Source: Priapulus caudatus (lineage: Eukaryota; Priapulida; Priapulimorpha; Priapulimorphida; Priapulidae). From it: a DNA stretch of 20,502 bases. Under the pieces are notes generated by a model. It searched no databases, was not told the origin of the DNA, and saw only the letters and a program-made list of their open reading frames with translations. Location: contig NW_014579362.1 in the NCBI RefSeq assembly GCF_000485595.1, forward strand, positions 5,291 through 25,792, given 5' to 3'. This document shows, piece by piece, positions 9,993-18,637 of this stretch (position 1 is its first letter; every line of letters begins with the position of its first letter). The position numbers were made by a program, and so were the translations under genes.

Positions 9993-10312
9993 AAATGGTA
10001 AGCGTTAAAACGTGCACAATTCGGTGCCATTATAAAAACAAGCATGATCTATACAGATAGATATGGCAAGTAAAATAATTCTATTCTATTTTTGCTAAAT
10101 AGTAAGCGATCACACGTGCACAATTCGGTGTCATTATAAAAACAAGCATCAACTAGACGTATAGAGATCTGGCAAGTAAAATTATTCTATTCTGTTTTTG
10201 CTAATGGTACGCGATAACACGTGCACAATTTGGTGTCATAAAAACAAGCGTAGAGATGAGTAGAAGACGTAAAGATAGATACTGGCAAGTAAAATGATTC
10301 GATCTATTTTGG
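9993..10312. repeat. Three-copy ~105 bp tandem repeat
   Basis: Units begin near 9993, 10097 and 10203. Each contains acgtgcacaatt followed by a tggtg or cggtg block, then ataaaaacaagc, a variable middle, and ggcaagtaaaat. Copies two and three contain the palindrome cacgtg. The variable middle (about 25 bases) holds most indels. Function is unknown, and no coding frame is conserved across units. Confidence 0.9.
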
Positions 10313-12259
10313 TATTTCGTATAAGTTTTCGACTCCGTAGTTACTCGTGTGGTTCTGATAGATGTTCGGCGCTGACGGAACGACATCTTCGTCTGCTGAC
10401 TTCGCCAGCTCTTTGCCTGTTGCTTTTGACATACTCCTATCAACAACAAAAAATTCTTAATGATACTTTGTCCTGGGTGTGATATGTGTGTGTTTCTTTA
10501 ATTCTGTTGTGATGTGTTAATGTGAAAGATAGTGAATAAATGCATTACGAACGGTGGTTGTATTTGATATATGTTCCATATAATAACGGAAACGGTGTTA
10601 CAATGGTCGGCATCCATCAATAGCAATATCGCGAGAAAGGAAACTGTTCCTGCCCGGGAATAAGTCTCCTTGTGTAAAATCTGAGCGCATGTCTAGCGTG
10701 TCAGCATATCGAGTCAATGAAACTTGCTTAGTGCGAAATGTTTGCTGACTAATTGTTGCTTGAACGATGCGAAGGACAAAAATTATATTTGGCCTAAATA
10801 TCGCAGTCCTGAATATGGAATAGTCTTATCACTATTCCGGAATATGGTCTAGTCCGGAATCACTAATCTGGAAACGGAAAATTCCCGGCAAATTCCTGAA
10901 GATATGTACTTCGGTATATGAATCTCGAGACAGATTTCTGCCAATTTTCTAGACATTTTTCTGCCTGACCCAATGGAAATTTCCATTTTAAATAGACATG
11001 TTGGGCGTGAAATGGCACACTATCTCACAGTTTCATTTAAGAATAAAATGGGCTTAAAAACTTCGATAACTTTGTTATATTATTTATCACATTTATTTTA
11101 TGGTTATTTACATTCATTAAGATAATTATTTAGTTTTGCTCGAGAACCCCTGGCGGATAATAGCAATTGCCCTCGCCCATTGATGCTACAGGTCAGAATG
11201 TGGAGGTGTCTATTATCAGGTGGAAATAATGTGTTACGCATGATATATTATAGCAGACTAAAGCTAGTAAATGTAGACTTCCCCTTACTCTGTGGTGTCA
11301 TGCTGCATTATTATTTATTCGTGATATAATCGGCATTTTATATCTGTACATATATGGGTTATGCTGCTGATGTGACTTGGATAAAAATACAATGGAATAA
11401 ACCCCCGTAGGCCTATAGGAAGCAAACCCACATATCCTGTTCTAAACTTGCATGGTACATCACGCAAGTTATTTTAGAAATTCGTTTCTCTGCTCCACGT
11501 ATCTGCATAATACACGGAAAATCTATATGTTATATTTGTTGCGAAAAACATCGAACATTGCCAAACTTACATGTCAAGATACGCGGTCGGTGATTCTGGT
11601 AACGGCATTTCTTGATCTTTTTCTCTCCATTCATTTTTACTGGTCACCTCATGATATTCGTATGCCACTTCTTTGTCGGGTTTCGCTGATTGCCTGCAAC
11701 GCAGCAAACACAAATAGTGTTGTTACATATGTGTATTATATAATATATCGTATATTATATATAAATACAAATGGTATTTCAGCTTGTTTATTATTAAAGT
11801 TTACTCATTTGTTGTTTTCCCCACGCAATAATTACCATGTACTGTAAACAGCATTCGACTGCAACAAGCACTGGACTATAAAAGGTAGAAATATAGGCGA
11901 AGTAGGTGCAGTGTTTATTTCTGATAAATCCTGAATTTGAACTTCATCACCTAAAGTACAGTCTCAGCAATGATCTCATGACCTAAAATAACATGCTTCA
12001 CGGTCCACGAAACTGTAACAAAGAAGCGGAGCGTCTAGCATTGATCCAAACGACAGATCAACACTGCGATACGCATGCAGTTGGAAAGGCTTCCCCTTAT
12101 ACAATTTACCAGGAGACCGTCGCCAGAAACATATCAATGGCGCAAAAACTTATCAACTTTTGAAACGAAGTGCCGCGCAATAGACATGACATCTTCCGGG
12201 CTCACGGCAGTCGTAACTATCGATGCTGTTTCTGATGACAACGTGCCGCATGCTGTGCA
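10313..12259. other. AT-rich intergenic stretch
   Basis: About 1.9 kb with no supportable gene. Near 10810-10855 a short phrase recurs (gaatatgg then tagtc). A + strand frame of 131 codons at 11452-11847 has no domain and sits in AT-rich DNA of the same character as its flanks. An AT palindrome-like run lies near 11735-11765. Confidence 0.45.
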
Positions 12260-12570
12260 CCTCCTCCCCTCCCTCTCCTCCCCCTCGTCATCCCTCCCGT
12301 CTTCCCCCTCACTCCCGTCCTCCCCCTCACTCCCGTGCTCCCCCTCCTCTCCCTCCTCCCCTCCTTCTCATCATCCCCCGCCTCCTCCCCTCCCTCTCCT
12401 CTCATCATCCCTCCCGTCCTCCCCCTCACTCCCGTGCTCCCCCTCCTCTCCCTCCTCCCCCTCTTCTCCCGTCTTCCCCTACATCTCCTCTCATCATCCC
12501 TCCCGTCCTCCCCCTCTTCTCCCTCCTCCCCTACATCTCCTCTCATCATCCCTCCCGTCTTCCCCCGCCG
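12260..12570. repeat. Polypyrimidine CT-rich minisatellite
   Basis: About 310 bases almost purely C and T on the + strand, built from irregular repeats of phrases such as ctcatcatccctcccgt (12401, 12490 and 12542, with a variant at 12284). Unit spacing is irregular (about 117, 89 and 52 bases). The absence of stops gives Ser/Pro-rich frames on + and Arg/Gly/Glu-rich frames on minus; none is a gene. Confidence 0.93.
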
Positions 12571-12579
12571 CCCCGCAAA

Positions 12580-12585
12580 ACTCAC
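12580..12585 (-). other. Candidate 5' splice site overlapping the stop codon
   Basis: On the minus strand gtgagt follows ggattcgagat. It matches the strongest animal donor consensus, but the preceding exon bases AT are not the preferred AG. If used, the stop at 12584-12582 becomes intronic and the two-TM protein has a longer C-terminus. Confidence 0.35.
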
Positions 12586-12998
12586 ATCTCGAATCCCGAC
12601 TGCCGGATGACGTCGGCTCCTCCTCCCGCTGCGGCGCTGGCGCCCTTCTCTCTCCTCGCGCTCCTGCTCTCGTTGATGCTGTTCTCCTGCCGCTCCCGCT
12701 GCTGCTGCTGCTGCTGCTGCGTCTGCAGCGCACTGCGCTCCAACCAGATACGCGTGCCGACGACGGTGAGGAAGGCGACGCATCCGAGGACGGCGAACGT
12801 CCAGCCGACCGGCCAGAGAACATCCTCGGCGTCGTCGTCAATGTCGTCGGCGAGCGCAGCGACGAGCACGAGGACGATGCCGAGGGCGGAGATGACAATG
12901 GAGGTGACGCCGGCGGCGATGATGATTGTTGAGGTTTTCTTGGAGGCGTTGTCGTCTGCGTCGTAGGCTGGTCGCTGCTCCGTATCTAGTGATGTCAT
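12582..12998 (-). CDS. Small two-pass membrane protein, family not recognised
   Basis: A 138-codon frame starting MTSLDTEQRP. The start chosen is the ATG at 12998, which has A at -3; the open frame extends further upstream only to a GTG, unlikely as a start in an animal. Residues 1-23 are polar. Residues about 24-50 and 61-85 are two hydrophobic segments separated by a very acidic loop (DDIDDDAED, 51-59). A polyglutamine run of seven (94-100, from a CTG repeat) follows, then a basic, Ala/Gly-rich tail. A topology with both ends on the same side is implied. The GC-rich exon stands out from AT-rich flanks, which supports coding. A strong splice donor (gtgagt on the minus strand, 12585-12580) overlaps the stop codon, so the reading may continue into another exon instead of ending here. 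I do not recognise the family and assign no function. Confidence 0.6.
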   Translation of the reverse strand: MTSLDTEQRPAYDADDNASKKTSTIIIAAGVTSIVISALGIVLVLVAALADDIDDDAEDVLWPVGWTFAVLGCVAFLTVVGTRIWLERSALQTQQQQQQQRERQENSINESRSARREKGASAAAGGGADVIRQSGFEM

Positions 12999-13799
12999 TG
13001 TTGCTGCTGTTGTTGTTGTTGTTGTTGCGGTGCACTTGCGTCGTCGTCGCACGTGTTCTTTGTCAGAATAAGATGTACGTGTGAGATCAGGTGTCGGAAT
13101 AAATTGCGCGGATATAGTACGTGGCGTTGCGTTTCTGTTGGTTAAAAAGATAGACGGTAAACAATCGGTGACGAATAGGGCGAACGCTAAGTGCGTGTGC
13201 GTTTGTGTGTGTGTGCGTGCGTGTTCATCTTTCGATCACTATGGGTGGGTCACGCACAGGTTGCCTTTTCTCTAGAGTAAATTTAGTTACTCGTCGAAAA
13301 AAAAATATATCGAGTGAAAGAGAGATACATATATACTTACATTATAGATTATCGGTCATCTACGCACAGACACTATATTCTGTTTTCTGTTTTGTTTTGA
13401 TCGGTTCGACTGCAATTCATGTCTGTATTAATTCATATCATAACGGCGATTTCTCGCAGGTTTTCCTCTCTGTTCGCCAACGCTTCGAATATTTATTACT
13501 AGCCGTACAACATCCCGCTGCACTTTGCCCTATGCGTGTATATGTGTTGACTGAATATGAGGTGCTGTAGCATAACGTACGCATGTTGGTGTGGTTGGGG
13601 GTTGGTGCGTTAGCTTAATATTACCAGGAGATTACGTACGTCTTGATCGTGTAACTTTTGAGCGTCAAATGCTAAATATTTCGAGCTGTTGTGTTTCGGT
13701 CAACGGCACCGCGTGGTGTGTGCGTGTTGCAGTTGGTGTCGTGGTGCGGTGTATAATAACATAGCATCAGGCTGATAGCATTAGTGTATACACATAGTG
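12999..13799. other. Upstream region of the two-TM gene and AT-rich spacer
   Basis: The first ~50 bases are a TTG/TGC triplet run and a TCG triplet run that would form the 5' UTR or upstream sequence of the minus-strand gene. A short GT-rich run lies at 13196-13228. The rest is AT-rich. A + strand frame of 121 codons at 13205-13570 lies partly in the GT run and has no recognised domain. I see no TATA box that I would defend. Confidence 0.4.
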
Positions 13800-13840
13800 T
13801 CAAGAGCATATAAAGAAGAACCTTCTTTATATGCTCTTGA
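13800..13840. other. Perfect 19-bp inverted repeat with 3-nt loop
   Basis: Left arm tcaagagcatataaagaag at 13800-13818, loop aac at 13819-13821, right arm cttctttatatgctcttga at 13822-13840. Pairing extends outward for several more bases (to about 13792 and 13848) with wobble pairs and one mismatch. It would form a DNA cruciform or an RNA hairpin of about 55-60 nt. There is no run of U after it. Nothing shows that it is transcribed. Confidence 0.9.
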
Positions 13841-15103
13841 TAGTGTGTATAGCACAAGGAAGAACTATATCATACAATAAAAGTAATTTTCTCCCGTATG
13901 TTTTGGCGGTGGTGATTTATCAATACGTCTTCTCTAGTCTGTACTCACTGTCGTATCTCACATCTATGTAGATATCTATATATCACACACCGCCGGTACG
14001 TAATCATAATTATAGTTAATTTATTCGATAGAGAGATATGTACTTGTAGTGGTACGTTTGTTAATAATTACGTTAATTGCTATCAACATATTCTTAACGT
14101 CGTTCACAATCTCGTCTGCTACAGAAACTGTTCTTATACAACTCTACAACATATAAATATTGCACAGTAATTCCCCAGTAATTCTAAAACATATAACGCT
14201 CGCAATATAAGATTGGAACTATTGGAAAAACCAGGCTTGCACTTTTTTCGCGCGGGGGGGCGGGGGATTATAGGAGAATACACAACATATACCGTATGTG
14301 GAACATATAGGTGGAGTATATATTATAGAACTTACCTTTATGGTGTTTGGTGTGTAGTCTTTCCAAGTGGCTTGGTGTACGTATAATGCGTTTATTTATT
14401 TACACTTGCTAACTACTGGGATTTGCTACCTTCTGCATCTACTAGTGATTCATATGGCTTAATATCAGCCTAACTTCCTCAGGTATAGGGCCCATATAAG
14501 TCCAGAATGTTTGCAACCTACAGGCACACCCGTTATCACACACGATCTTTGTAATCAATCTTAGTGTATATATCACTCATGGTGTTCAGTATTTGCTTGG
14601 CTCACTTATGCAAACATGCTTCATTGCATGTAAATAGACCAGCCTGCATGGCGTTAATTTCAATTCCAACGCAATGTACATCCTTTAATATGTAAATTGC
14701 AATAAGCAATTGTAATAAGCAACTAAACAATATAGGTTCGCCCGCTGCTCTCGGGAGTGAGTAATAAATTATAATTATGCATCGTCATAATACATTCGGT
14801 GTTTTCACACTTGAAACTAGTAGCTCAAGGTTATAGCTGCTACCACAACATATTGCGTTTTGTTAGGTGATCCAACTAAGTGTCGATATGGGTTGAGTCG
14901 TGAAGGGTACTAATATATCGTTTGTAAATTCTCACAATTCCTTCATTCCCTCTGATGAATCGCAGTCCTATGCAATTCATTCCACAGATATAACTCATTG
15001 TTTGCATTGTTGGGCGTAGCGCACTCAATGCTCAATCTTTTGTTGCATTCTCACGATTGATGTTCGGATTTATAATCGCTAGGCGTGGTTGCGATGAATC
15101 AGC
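13841..15103. other. AT-rich intergenic stretch
   Basis: About 1.25 kb with stops in all frames and no gene or RNA that I can support. The only compositional oddity is a G-rich run at about 14251-14267 (two G runs, seven and five long, within gcgcggg and gcggggg). Confidence 0.5.
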
Positions 15104-15214
15104 TAAAGGGCCGGACACACTAGGCGATTAAATCGGGCCACTAAATCGCCGGTGAAATCGCCTAGTGTGTCCACTCAATCGCCGCCGATTTAGTCGCCCG
15201 ATTTAATCGCATAG

Positions 15215-15230
15215 ATCAAAACGTTTTGAT
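15215..15230. repeat. Perfect 16-bp palindrome inside the MITE
   Basis: The string atcaaaacgttttgat is its own reverse complement. It lies at the centre of the left 177-base palindromic portion of the MITE, roughly midway between terminus copies, as expected for the centre of a fold-back element. Confidence 0.9.
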
Positions 15231-15386
15231 ATTATCGGGCGATTTAGTCGCCCCATTTAATCGCCTAGTGTGTCCGGTGCCGGCGATAAAATCGCCCGAT
15301 TGTACAATTCATCAGCCAATCAGAGTTGTTCAATGATACTGACGTAATAGCGTTTCATGTTTAGTATGTCATGTCATGTAATAGCG

Positions 15387-15974
15387 ATGCACGCACGCAC
15401 GCACGTACGTGTACCTGCACACACACGCACACACGTGTACGTGCACACGCATGCACGCACGTGTACGTGCACACGCACGCACGCACGCACACACGTGTAT
15501 CTGCACACGCACGCACGAACGTGTACCTGCACACGCACGCAGGCACGCAGGTGAACGTGCACACGCACGCACGCACGCACACATTCATGCACGCACAAAT
15601 GTTTTCCATGCAAACGCGCGCACACACGCACGCACGCACGCACGCACGTGTACGTGTACGTGCACACGCACGCACGCATGCACGCAGGTGAACGTACACA
15701 CGCACGCACGCACGCACGTATATGTGCATACGCACGCTCGCACGCACGCACTCACGTGTACCTGCACACACGCAGGCACGCATGTGTACGTTCACACGCA
15801 CGCACGCATGTACGCACGTGTAAGTGCACACGCACGCACGCGCGCACGTGTACGTGCACACACACATACACGCACGTGTACGCACGCACGCACGCACGTT
15901 TACATACACACGCACGCACGCATGAATGCACGCAGGTGTACGTGCACACGCATGCACCCACGCACGCACGCACG
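15387..15974. repeat. ~590 bp CACG-type microsatellite inside the MITE
   Basis: Repeats of CACG/CACA are interrupted every ~26-37 bases by a phrase of the form cacgtgtacgtg or gtgtacctgcac. Nearly the whole tract alternates pyrimidine and purine. All six frames lack stops for long distances, giving His/Thr/Arg-rich frames on + and Cys/Val/Arg/Ala-rich frames on minus that are not genes. It fills the space between the two MITE arms exactly up to the right arm at 15975. Confidence 0.95.
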
Positions 15975-16294
15975 ACTAGGCGATTTCACCGGCGATTTAG
16001 TCGCCCGATTTAATCGCCTAGTGTGTCCGGCCCTTAAGGGTAATAAGTGATAGACCAATAAGACAAATGAAGTTGTATCTACCTGCATGAAGACGTATGT
16101 AACTTTAAACCATTATTAAATTTGTGACAGGTAATACTAGTACGTACTAGAGAATAATATAAATTATTGCTGACGCCTTATAGTCTCCAATAACGAAGTT
16201 TCTTAGGACCCGAAAGACTCAACTAAACAAAACGTTAAAGCTAACAGTATTGACTTGATTAAACTATCTATTAGTTTTACCTGTTGGTTTCACG

Positions 16295-16588
16295 CACTGG
16301 CAGATCCACGGGTGAGCCTTAGACCCCCCCCCCCACTAAAAGAAAAACAAGAACCTACAAGAAAAAGAATAAAAAAAGAAGTATTCATGATGAACATTTA
16401 AAATATGCGTTTTACTTGTTTCCCAAATTTAGTGCGTGACACGTCAGAAACACAAAAAATGAATGTCTGGTGCAGCGGGAGAAGGCTTAGAATGCTCTCT
16501 ATTCCCCAACTTTCTGGTGTTTTTTGGCCTCCTCGTCGATACCCACCCCCACCTCACTCCTACTGACCCATTCCTGGATCTACCGATG
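16295..16588. mobile_element. hAT-like short element with near-perfect 8-bp flanks
   Basis: The left end is cactggcagatccacg. The right end, reverse complemented, is catcggtagatccagg; 12 of 16 bases agree, including the GATCCA core often seen at hAT-type termini. Outside it, gtttcacg (16287-16294) and gttgcacg (16589-16596) agree in 7 of 8 positions, which fits an 8-bp target-site duplication. At 294 bp without coding capacity it is non-autonomous. A C-run lies just inside the left end (from 16323). Confidence 0.65.
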
Positions 16589-16629
16589 GTTGCACGTTGC
16601 ACCGCTACTAGTTGCTCTGCATAGGGTTA

Positions 16630-16657
16630 TTAATTAATTAATTAATTAATTAATTAA
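16630..16657. repeat. (TTAA)7 microsatellite
   Basis: Seven tandem TTAA units, seen directly, 34 bases to the right of the hAT-like element's right flank. Confidence 0.95.
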
Positions 16658-17096
16658 TCTGTGATTTGGCAGGTGATGCTGTCCCGTGCTGAGAAGAGTT
16701 AATTGGCTGCACATCTGCTGCTGTCATCGATATCAACGCTACCACATCTTTAGATGAGCGGCAACTTTCCTACGCATGTAAGTTTTGCTAAAAAAAAACT
16801 GAGTGACATAACAATATAGTTTAGAAACACGAAGAATTGTTATTTAGTAAAAGAAGTATATTGTTTATTTTGCAATATATACATTGTTAATTTTCATAGT
16901 TAATTATATATAGTCACATACTAACATGAACATATCTACACTGTGGACATACAAGTGTACACGTTTAGTCGAGTTTAGTATGCATATGTTCATGCTGTTA
17001 AGTTGTTAACCATGGTATCACATATTTTGTTTCTTTTTACAATACCTCGTGTTAGGGCCGTGAACGTGAAAACACTTGTGATCATTTGCATAAATT
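16658..17096. other. Non-coding stretch with isolated splice-like motifs
   Basis: A GC-moderate segment at 16665-16780 is bounded by an acceptor-like gatttggcag and a donor-like gtaagt (about 16780). Every frame across it is stopped early, so an internal coding exon is not supported; a non-coding exon cannot be excluded. The rest is AT-rich with no gene. Confidence 0.35.
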
Positions 17097-17348
17097 ATGC
17101 AGATCGTTGAGAGGTACTTCAGTCACATCAAGTGTGATATCACTGCCAATTTAAGGAGCCAGGAAACCTGTTTCTCTGTGCTGCTATTTATAGAAATGAT
17201 CATTTCTGTTCATTTTAGCTGTACCTGCGGGTTGAGCGTGGAGAATGTGCAAAATATAAATTCTAAGGATGACCCTGAAAGACAGCTAGAGGCGATTAAA
17301 GTAGAGACTGCAAACACAGTTAACAAACTTGGCAGATATGTTCCATAG
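17097..17348 (+). CDS. Doubtful 83-codon open frame, unknown
   Basis: The open frame starts MQIVERYFSHIKCDITANLR and ends with a charged stretch, including SKDDPERQLEAIKVETANTV, before a stop at 17346. The second half has the composition of a soluble helical protein and follows an acceptor-like tract (ctgttcattttag, ending near 17219), so part of it could be a 3'-terminal exon rather than a single-exon gene. A hydrophobic segment (about residues 27-41) may just be translated intron. No family is recognised. The frame is short enough to occur by chance. Confidence 0.2.
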   Translation: MQIVERYFSHIKCDITANLRSQETCFSVLLFIEMIISVHFSCTCGLSVENVQNINSKDDPERQLEAIKVETANTVNKLGRYVP

Positions 17349-18064
17349 TTAAAACGTGTTTCTGACTGGTGTCTACGCAGTTATACCTGTCACGCTGTTT
17401 TCTTGTGACGTTTTCACTAGTCTAACGTTAAATGTATAACATCATTCAGTGTGGTATATGTATAGACTAACAGCAATTCAACCCCACAAAATAGCCAACT
17501 CCGAAAAATGGGGTCCATATGCAGGCAGGGCTGATGTAGCAGGAAAATCAGACACATTGCCAACGTTATAGCCCTTTTTCGTAACGATCACTGCCGCAGG
17601 GGGTACAGCCGTGTACTGCTTCGACTGCTTTGAGAGCAAAGAAGATCAGTGAGTGATTATCGTGACACATACTACACAGAAGAATGAGAGAAAGCACCAG
17701 CGGAAGCTGTGATGTTGGTGACTGTGATGTCTCAGCACAGTGCCACAGTTCTCTAGTCTACCAGCAAATGTAAAACACCAGGCAAATATCAGCGGTCTGT
17801 GGGTTACGATCCATTTTAGGGTTCTCCCCAAGAATTTCAGAAGGCACGTCATTAATGGATAGAGGAGGGGAATTAAGGCCCAGGAGGGGGTTGAACCAAT
17901 TGGAGTCAGTTTTGGACAAATTGTACAAATTGGACTGTGTTGGAATTGCAAAAAGTAAACAGCTGGAAAATAAGTCATGTTAATTAGACGATTGAGGCAT
18001 GTCGGGATTTAGGAGGTGTCACAAATTAGCCTCAGCTTTGAAAGCATGTTGAACCCAATGTGTG
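17349..18064. other. Intergenic stretch with one half of a diverged direct repeat
   Basis: The segment at about 17501-17575 (ccaact-gaaaaat ... caacgttatag ... ttttt) resembles 18308-18382 with many differences. The intervening 650 bases hold no gene; a minus-strand frame at 17646-17978 has no domain I recognise. Confidence 0.35.
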
Positions 18065-18268
18065 CAGGCGCGGATTTAGGCCGGTTTGCACCGGTTTCCA
18101 GAAACCGGTCACAGGCTGGGTATCTTCAGAATTGACCCTCAAAATTCACCAGAATGCACCAAATATAGCCTTATTTTTTTTAAATTCCTGCGGGGCATGC
18201 CCCCGGACCCCCTAGCTGAGACTAGAACTATGGAAACTGGTTACCCAAACCCTCTGGATCCGCCCCTG
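18065..18268. mobile_element. hAT-like MITE remnant
   Basis: The left end caggcgcggatttagg and the reverse complement of the right end, caggggcggatccaga, share a CAGG-GCGGAT core, and the arms can be followed for about 40 bases through a gtttcca phrase. The interior carries a C-rich block (ggcatgccccc, near 18195) before the right arm and a small palindrome at 18090-18109 (accggttt ... aaaccggt). The flanking 8-mers aatgtgtg and gtgtgttg do not match, so the insertion footprint has decayed or the edges are off by a few bases. A 63-codon frame across it is not a gene. Confidence 0.55.
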
Positions 18269-18637
18269 GTGTGTTGAAGGCAAGGGGAGAATCCTGTGTT
18301 ACACCATGTCAACTCTGAAAAATAAAGTCCTAATGAAGAAGAAAATTAGATGTGCTATCAACGTTATAGTGCATTTTTTGTGAAACAAGGGGTGATAGGG
18401 TGAAACAAGGGGCCCGTTGGCCTGAACGAAATTGATCTTTTAAAACATTAGTTGTAACATTCACCTTCCCTCGTAGAGTGGACCTCTGTATACTCCTTTC
18501 GAGAAACTCGTAACTCTTACCACATTTCTGTCAACGATGTACGAGAAAAAAAGTTTTGGCTATAAGGGAAAAAACATGTTAAGACTAAAGCTAAGGCTCA
18601 TTTCGTTTCTGACGACGGGTCTGAGCATCGCGAGCGG
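18269..18637. other. Region 3' of the chitin-binding gene
   Basis: AT-rich with the second half of the diverged direct repeat (18308-18382) and a duplicated phrase gtgaaacaagggg near 18380-18411. For the minus-strand gene this would be its 3' UTR and beyond, but I found no AATAAA on the minus strand close to the stop. Confidence 0.4.

Larger units (their letters stand above)
15107..16034. mobile_element. Compound MITE with 60-bp terminal inverted repeats and TAA target duplication
   Basis: The left end agggccggacacactaggcg (15107-15126) and right end cgcctagtgtgtccggccct (16015-16034) are exact reverse complements. The arms match over 60 bases (15107-15166 and 15975-16034) with one mismatch. 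The trinucleotide taa flanks both sides (15104-15106 and 16035-16037). A 3-bp TWA duplication is typical of PIF/Harbinger-type elements, so that superfamily is the likely mobiliser; no transposase is present. The left 177 bases contain extra copies of the terminus: rev at 15157-15172 and 15262-15282. A smaller MITE may therefore be nested or duplicated here. The interior is mostly a microsatellite. Confidence 0.88.

Noticed and set aside
11452-11847. 131-codon + strand frame in AT-rich DNA
   Set aside because: Composition equals that of the flanks, there is no domain or splice signal of note, and no sign of codon preference like the two real exons. I cannot rule it out, but there is no positive support.
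12075-12966. Long + strand frames (285 and 247 codons) rich in Ser and Pro
   Set aside because: They read through the polypyrimidine tract and then antisense to the two-TM exon; composition comes entirely from the repeat and the GC-rich antisense.
13395-13415. B-box-like ggttcgactgc, a possible tRNA gene
   Set aside because: No A box at the right distance, and no acceptor or anticodon stem can be folded around it.
13205-13570. 121-codon + strand frame
   Set aside because: It begins inside a GT-rich simple repeat and continues in AT-rich sequence without a recognisable domain.
15361-16050. Frames of 100-213 codons on both strands rich in Cys/Val/Arg or His/Thr/Arg
   Set aside because: All lie in the CACG microsatellite, where every frame is open. 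The cysteines are a translation of the GTGC/GTGT repeat, not a cysteine-rich toxin or metallothionein.
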